Assembly (NCBI RefSeq): GCF_001425005.1
Contig: NZ_LMDB01000036.1
Coordinates: 248,001-312,000, forward strand
DNA length: 64,000 bases
Direction of reading: 5' to 3'
Origin: Duganella sp. Root336D2
GTDB taxonomy: Bacteria; Pseudomonadota; Gammaproteobacteria; Burkholderiales; Burkholderiaceae_D
This document shows, one piece after another, positions 59,936 through 64,000 of the stretch. Every line of letters starts with the position of its first letter. Within the stretch, counting starts at the first letter, position 1. The position numbers and the translations under genes were made by a program. A model generated the notes under the pieces. The model saw nothing but the letters and a program-made list of their open reading frames with translations. It ran no database searches and was not told where the DNA came from.

Positions 59936-60592
59936 ATGGATACCGGCACCAACGATTTGAAAGGCTTTGTCTCCGACTGGGCGGGCGACCGCGTCGCATT
60001 CCGCGTCCCGTGGGGCAAGGCGATGATGTGGATCTTCCTGCTTAGCGACACCTTCATCTTCGGCACCTTCCTCACCGGCTATATGTCGGTCCGCATGGCC
60101 ACCACCGCGGCGTGGCCGAATCCCAGCGAAGTTTTCTCGCTCACGATCGCCGGCACCAGCTATCCGCTGATCCTGATTGCGATCATGACCTTCGTGCTGA
60201 TTACCAGCAGCGGCACGATGGCGATGGCGGTCAACTACGGCTACCAGCGCAACCGCAAGATGGCGGCGGCCTTGATGCTGGCGACGGCGGGCTTTGGTTT
60301 GCTGTTCGTCGGCATGCAGGCTTTTGAATGGAGCAAGCTGATACACGAGGGCGTGCGGCCATGGGGCAATCCGATGGGTGCGGCGCAATTCGGCTCATGC
60401 TTCTTCATGATTACCGGCTTCCACGGGCTGCACGTGTCGGCGGGCGTGATCTATCTGTCGATCATCGCGCGGCGCGTGCTGAACGGGCATTACGAGAAAA
60501 AGGGTTATGACATCGTCGAGATCACCGGGCTGTATTGGCACTTTGTCGACCTTGTCTGGGTATTCATCTTTGCATTGTTCTATCTCTGGTAG
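59936..60592 (+). CDS. ctaE: Cytochrome c oxidase subunit III family protein, second copy
   Basis: 218 residues, with five or six hydrophobic helices and clearer subunit III signatures: WGKAMMWIFLLSDTFIFGTFLTGY, FEWSKLIHEG, CFFMITGFHGLHVSAGVIYL and ITGLYWHFVDLVWVFIFALFYL. It supports proton uptake into subunit I. It is close to the CyoC/QoxC group. It starts 3 bases after the first subunit III-like gene. Confidence 0.93.
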   Translation: MDTGTNDLKGFVSDWAGDRVAFRVPWGKAMMWIFLLSDTFIFGTFLTGYMSVRMATTAAWPNPSEVFSLTIAGTSYPLILIAIMTFVLITSSGTMAMAVNYGYQRNRKMAAALMLATAGFGLLFVGMQAFEWSKLIHEGVRPWGNPMGAAQFGSCFFMITGFHGLHVSAGVIYLSIIARRVLNGHYEKKGYDIVEITGLYWHFVDLVWVFIFALFYLW

Positions 60593-60601
60593 GAGGCCGC
60601 C

Positions 60602-60937
60602 ATGTCCGAAGCTACCGCAGCACATCAACAGCACCCGATAGGAACCTACGTCAAAGTCTGGATCCTGCTGTTCGTATTGAGCTTCTTCTCATACCTGGTG
60701 GACTTCTTCCACTTGCAGGGTTTGTTGCGCTGGTCGCTGATCCTGGTGTTGATGGCGCTGAAAGCCGGCTTTATCGTTGCCGTCTTCATGCACATGAAGT
60801 GGGAGAGGCTGGCGCTGATCTTCGCAATCACCTTGCCGCCACTGGCGATTCTCGTGCTGGTGGGGATGATGTCGGCGGAGTCACATTATGTGAATGCAAA
60901 CCGCACCGAACACTTCGCAGTTGCGCCCTTGAAATGA
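60602..60937 (+). CDS. Cytochrome c oxidase subunit IV family protein
   Basis: 111 residues with three hydrophobic helices: VWILLFVLSFFSYLVDFF, LVLMALKAGFIVAVFMHMKWE and LIFAITLPPLAILVLVGMM. This matches the prokaryotic COX IV/CyoD type. The KAGFIVAVFMHMKWE segment is the family signature. It completes the I-III-III-IV part of the operon, with GGAGG five bases before the start. The sigma-70 promoter of the following tRNA-Glu pair overlaps its last codons. Confidence 0.93.
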   Translation: MSEATAAHQQHPIGTYVKVWILLFVLSFFSYLVDFFHLQGLLRWSLILVLMALKAGFIVAVFMHMKWERLALIFAITLPPLAILVLVGMMSAESHYVNANRTEHFAVAPLK

Positions 60938-60957
60938 GGCTTGCACGCTGATATAAT
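60929..60957 (+). promoter_or_regulatory. Promoter of the distal tRNA-Glu pair
   Basis: TTGAAA (60929-60934), a 17-base spacer and TATAAT (60952-60957): the -10 is perfect and the -35 has one mismatch. It overlaps the end of the subunit IV gene and starts transcription close to the tRNA at 60977. Confidence 0.85.
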
Positions 60958-60976
60958 TCGCGCACGCTTTTACGAC

Positions 60977-61052
60977 GTCCCCATCGTCTAGAGGCCTAGG
61001 ACATCACCCTTTCACGGTGAGTACCGGGGTTCGAATCCCCGTGGGGACGCCA
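60977..61052 (+). tRNA. tRNA-Glu(TTC), copy 4
   Basis: 76 bases, identical to the copies at 55181 and beyond, with CCA encoded. It is 20 bases downstream of a strong promoter. Confidence 0.96.
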
Positions 61053-61083
61053 AGTCATTTCAAAAGCGCAGTGCAAGTCCAGG

Positions 61084-61159
61084 GTCCCCATCGTCTAGAG
61101 GCCTAGGACATCACCCTTTCACGGTGAGTACCGGGGTTCGAATCCCCGTGGGGACGCCA
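61084..61159 (+). tRNA. tRNA-Glu(TTC), copy 5
   Basis: 76 bases, identical to copy 4. An intrinsic terminator follows at 61173-61193, so copies 4 and 5 form one transcript. Confidence 0.96.
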
Positions 61160-61172
61160 CAGATTAGAATGA

Positions 61173-61193
61173 AGCCGCCTAGTGCGGCTTTTT
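61173..61193 (+). terminator. Intrinsic terminator of the tRNA-Glu pair
   Basis: AGCCGC and GCGGCT form a 6-bp stem with loop CTAGT, followed by five T. It ends 13 bases before the earP start codon, so earP transcription must start very close to its gene. Confidence 0.8.
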
Positions 61194-61206
61194 CATTTTC
61201 CGGCTT

Positions 61207-62352
61207 ATGACATCCAGCTTGTCCCTCCATCTATTTTGCAAAGTTGTCGATAACTTCGGCGACATCGGCATCTGCTGGCGCCTCTCGCGCCAACTGCAGC
61301 GCGAGCATGGCATCGCCGTCACGCTGTGGGTCGATGACTTGCGTTCATTCCAGCGCATGTGTCCGCAGGTCGATGTGACGGCAGGGCTGCAGCTGGTCGA
61401 GGGCATCACCGTGCGCCATTGGGCTGCGCAGGATGGCGAATTCACGCCGGACGACGTGGCCGACATCGTGATTGAATTCTTCGCTTGCGACATCCCGCCT
61501 GGCTATATCGCTGCGATGGCGCAGCGGCCGGAGCGGCCGGTGTGGCTGAACCTCGAGGGCCTGAGCGCGGAAGAGTGGGTGGAGGGCTGCCACAGCTTGC
61601 CATCCAAACATCCGCGCCTGCCGCTGACGAAGTACTTCTTCTTCCCGGGCTTTACCGAAAGGACTGGCGGGCTCTTGTACGAAGAGGGGCTTGAGGTTGC
61701 GCGCCGCGCCTATGTCTCCGATCCCGCTGCCGTATCGGCATTCCTGTCGTCGCTGGGTGTAACGGACGCCGAAGCGGCGGCAATCAAGGTATCGCTTTTC
61801 TGTTATCCATACGCCCCGGTCGCCGCGTTGTTCGCGGCGTGGCGCGATGGCGGGCAGCCGGTGGCTTGCCTGGTGCCGGAGGGTGTGGCGAGCGACGCCG
61901 TCGCAACCTTCCTCGGCCAGCCAGCACTGCCTGGCGCGGCGCGCAGCGAAGGCGCGCTGACGGTGCGCGTATTGCCGTTCGTGCCGCAGCAGGATTACGA
62001 CAGGCTGCTGTGGTCCTGCGACCTGAATTTTGTGCGCGGCGAAGATTCCTGGGTGAGGGCGCAATGGGCTGGGAAATCCTTCATCTGGCACATTTACGCG
62101 CAGGATGAAAACCTGCACCATAAGAAGCTGCGCGCTTTCCTGCAGCGATATGCGGCCGGCAGCGCGTTCGATGAGTTCTCGCTGTGCTGGAACGGCGCCG
62201 GCGCAGGCGTAGGCGACTGGCCAGCCTTGTGGAAAGCCCTCGCAGCGGCAATGCCTGAAATTTCGGCAAAGTCGTCACAATGGCAACAGAAAATCCTGGC
62301 CAACGGCGATCTGGCCACGAATTTGACTAAATTTTGTGCATCGCTCAGGTAA
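61207..62352 (+). CDS. earP: EF-P arginine rhamnosyltransferase EarP
   Basis: 381 residues. The N-terminal block LFCKVVDNFGDIGICWRLSRQL carries the catalytic Asp pair (D15 and D19), and the C-terminal nucleotide-sugar site RGEDSWVRAQWAGKSFIWHIY lies near residue 277. It transfers rhamnose from TDP-rhamnose to Arg32 of elongation factor P, which lets EF-P rescue ribosomes stalled on polyproline. efp follows 65 bases downstream and has Arg at position 32. No ribosome site precedes the ATG, and a terminator lies just upstream. Confidence 0.96.
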   Translation: MTSSLSLHLFCKVVDNFGDIGICWRLSRQLQREHGIAVTLWVDDLRSFQRMCPQVDVTAGLQLVEGITVRHWAAQDGEFTPDDVADIVIEFFACDIPPGYIAAMAQRPERPVWLNLEGLSAEEWVEGCHSLPSKHPRLPLTKYFFFPGFTERTGGLLYEEGLEVARRAYVSDPAAVSAFLSSLGVTDAEAAAIKVSLFCYPYAPVAALFAAWRDGGQPVACLVPEGVASDAVATFLGQPALPGAARSEGALTVRVLPFVPQQDYDRLLWSCDLNFVRGEDSWVRAQWAGKSFIWHIYAQDENLHHKKLRAFLQRYAAGSAFDEFSLCWNGAGAGVGDWPALWKALAAAMPEISAKSSQWQQKILANGDLATNLTKFCASLR

Positions 62353-62367
62353 CACATTAGAACCCCG

Positions 62368-62376
62368 TGCTATAAT
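62368..62376 (+). promoter_or_regulatory. Extended -10 promoter of efp
   Basis: TGC followed by TATAAT at 62371-62376 is an extended -10. No good -35 is visible. It lies 42 bases before the efp start and would give efp its own high-level transcription apart from earP. Confidence 0.6.
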
Positions 62377-62417
62377 GCGCGGTTACTGCAACTCCCCTTA
62401 ACCGGTATATATTCGCT

Positions 62418-62993
62418 ATGAAATTCGCAAAAGAGATTCGTGTCGGCAACATCATCATGGTTGAAGACAAGCCATTCATCGTTCTGCGTTCCGACGTCAA
62501 CGGCTCGTCCCGCACTGGCTTCACCTACAAATGGAAGATGAAGAACCTGCTGACCGGCTCCCCGCTGGAAAACGTGTTCCGCGGCGACGACAAGTTCGAC
62601 GTGGTTGTTCTGGACAAGAAGCCAGTGACCTACTCGTACTTCGCTGACCCACTGTTCGTCTTCATGGACGAAGAGTACAACCAGTTCGAAATCGAAGAAG
62701 AGAACATGGGCGAAGCCGTCAACTACCTGAAAGACGGTATGGAATGCGAAGCTGTCTTCTACGACGGCAAGGCAATCTCGGTTGAACTGCCAACCACCAT
62801 CGCACGCCAGATCATTTACTCGGAGCCAGCTGTCAAAGGCAACACCTCCGGTAACGTGACCAAGGAAGCGAAACTGGAAAACGCCATCGAAGGCCGTAAC
62901 TTCTCGATCCAGGTGCCACTGTTCGTGTCGCAAGACGACGTGGTCGAGATCGACACCCGTACCCACGAGTTCAAGAAGGTCGTTCGCGGCTGA
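62418..62993 (+). CDS. efp: Elongation factor P with Arg32 (EarP-type)
   Basis: 191 residues. The KOW-like N-terminal domain carries the modification loop DVNGSSRTGFTYKW with Arg32, in place of the Lys34 of enterobacterial EF-P. The S1/OB domains follow (GMECEAVFYDGKAISVELP, then GRNFSIQVPLFVSQDDVVEIDTRT). EF-P enters the ribosome E site and speeds peptide bonds at polyproline. Arg32 makes it the substrate of EarP, encoded directly upstream. A strong intrinsic terminator follows the gene. Confidence 0.98.
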   Translation: MKFAKEIRVGNIIMVEDKPFIVLRSDVNGSSRTGFTYKWKMKNLLTGSPLENVFRGDDKFDVVVLDKKPVTYSYFADPLFVFMDEEYNQFEIEEENMGEAVNYLKDGMECEAVFYDGKAISVELPTTIARQIIYSEPAVKGNTSGNVTKEAKLENAIEGRNFSIQVPLFVSQDDVVEIDTRTHEFKKVVRG

Positions 62994-63026
62994 TTGCAGC
63001 TGTTTGTTGCAATTACGCAATACGAA

Positions 63027-63048
63027 GCCCGCGCAAGCGGGCTTTTTT
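63027..63048 (+). terminator. Intrinsic terminator of efp
   Basis: GCCCGC and GCGGGC form a perfect stem with tetraloop GCAA, followed by six T (63043-63048). It lies 33 bases after the efp stop. Confidence 0.9.
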
Positions 63049-63126
63049 GCTTTTCGGCAGTATTAATTACTTGCAAACTGCTGGTATTCTACTGGTTTGT
63101 GCTTTTCTTGATTGAGGGCGTACCAG

Positions 63127-64000
63127 ATGGATCGAAGGGGGTTCGTGAAGTTGGGGTTGGCTGCCGGCGGGGCGGCCAGTTTGCCGCGTACGCAGGCCGC
63201 AGTGCCGTCCGTGCTCGATGCCGGAGTCCAGCATCAGCAAGAGCTGATGTCCGCCAATAAGCTGACCTCGCACGCACTGACCTCGCAGTACCTGTCGCGC
63301 ATCAATACGATCGACAAGTCCGGCCCCCGCATCAATTCCATCATCGAGATCAATCCGGAAGCGCTGAAGATCGCGCGCGAGATGGATCGTGAGCGCCACC
63401 AGCGCCGTGTGCGCGGCCCGCTGCACGGCATTCCTGTACTCCTGAAAGACAATATCGCGACAGCTGACCGTATGAGCACCACCGCCGGATCGCTGGCGCT
63501 GGCCGGCGTGCGGGCGGCGCGCGACTCCCACGTGGCGGCGCGCTTGCGCGCGGCCGGCGCGGTCATCATCGGCAAGACCAATTTGAGCGAATGGGCGAAT
63601 ATGCGCTCGAACCATTCGGTCAGCGGCTGGAGCGCGCGCGGCGGCCTGACGCGCAACCCTTATTCCCTGGACCGCAACTGCAGCGGCTCCAGTTCCGGTT
63701 CCGGCGCTGCGATTGCAGCCGGCCTGGCGACGCTGGCTGTCGGCACCGAGACCGACGGCTCGATCGTGTCGCCCGCATCGATCTGCGGCCTGGTGGGCAT
63801 CAAGCCGACCATTGGGCTGGTAAGCCGCAGCGGCATCATACCAATCGCCCATTCGCAAGACACGGCCGGCCCCATGGCGCGCAGCGTTTCGGACGCGGCG
63901 CTGATGCTGGCCGCAATGGCAGGCGTTGACGCTAGCGATCCGGCGACGCAGGATGGCGCCGGCAAGGCGGCTGATTATTCGGCCGCCCTGAAGCGCGACG
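63127..64000 (+). CDS. Exported amidase (peptide amidase type), N-terminal part
   Basis: About 291 residues are present; the frame is open at the window edge. The N-terminus MDRRGFVKLGLAAGGAAS has a basic start and a hydrophobic core like a Tat signal with RRGF. The amidase-signature residues follow: the catalytic Lys107 in PVLLKDNIA, the Ser-rich loop CSGSSSGSGAAIAAG at about 185-199, and GTETDGSIVSPAS, a pattern typical of peptide amidases. It hydrolyses amide bonds; the substrate is not known. The GC-rich, soluble sequence fits a periplasmic enzyme. Confidence 0.9.
   Translation, partial: MDRRGFVKLGLAAGGAASLPRTQAAVPSVLDAGVQHQQELMSANKLTSHALTSQYLSRINTIDKSGPRINSIIEINPEALKIAREMDRERHQRRVRGPLHGIPVLLKDNIATADRMSTTAGSLALAGVRAARDSHVAARLRAAGAVIIGKTNLSEWANMRSNHSVSGWSARGGLTRNPYSLDRNCSGSSSGSGAAIAAGLATLAVGTETDGSIVSPASICGLVGIKPTIGLVSRSGIIPIAHSQDTAGPMARSVSDAALMLAAMAGVDASDPATQDGAGKAADYSAALKRD

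Overview
The window is a GC-rich chromosomal stretch of a motile, aerobic betaproteobacterium. The evidence is a CheD-containing beta-type chemotaxis operon, EarP next to an EF-P with Arg32, a tandem flhDC pair, DUF3460 and an ECF41 sigma factor. The gene order and the style of the intergenic repeats suggest Oxalobacteraceae (Massilia, Duganella or Janthinobacterium relatives); this is inference, because no 16S gene lies in the window. Both ends cut through genes. Coding density is high and no prophage, IS element or CRISPR array is visible.

Region 1 (1-8616, minus strand) is the start of a Flp/Tad pilus locus. A NarX-like histidine kinase and a LuxR-type regulator come first, then three small prepilins (one of only 47 codons), a PAP2 enzyme, prepilin peptidase CpaA, a carboxyl-methyltransferase-like membrane enzyme, an AAA+ ATPase, CpaB and the N-terminal part of the secretin. 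Most junctions are 4-base ATGA overlaps.

Region 2 (8773-23348) holds htpG with a heat-shock type promoter and a large unknown membrane protein. Next is a plus-strand signalling cluster: receiver-kinase hybrid, NMT1-like binding protein, kinase-receiver hybrid, ECF41 sigma factor, PAS-GGDEF cyclase and a carboxymuconolactone decarboxylase-like gene. The last gene has a near-perfect ECF41 promoter. A PEP-CTERM CHRD protein and the kynurenine genes kynU-kynA with a coupled RNase T2 follow on the minus strand.

Region 3 (23349-37323) is the flagellar and chemotaxis block. A 635-base intergenic region carries a composite inverted repeat and two sigma-28-like promoters, then flhDC and a methyltransferase. 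The mot-che operon follows: motA, motB, a short CheZ-like gene, a CheY-like gene, cheA, cheW, an MCP, cheR, cheD, cheB, cheY and an EAL/HDOD-type gene.

Region 4 (37373-54994) has an overlapping four-gene surface operon (sialidase-like, two membrane proteins, LTA-synthase-like), panC, scpA, DUF3460, a porin, several very small genes, a DMT exporter and two decayed genes (a PepSY remnant and a double-frameshifted DUF3592 gene). It ends with a GNAT gene, metG, apbC, a Ycf48-like lipoprotein, a DUF4399 protein and gltX.

Region 5 (55070-64000) has three tandem tRNA-Ala(GGC)/tRNA-Glu(TTC) pairs, a compact aa3-type cytochrome oxidase operon with two subunit III paralogues, two more tRNA-Glu genes, the earP-efp pair and the start of an exported amidase.
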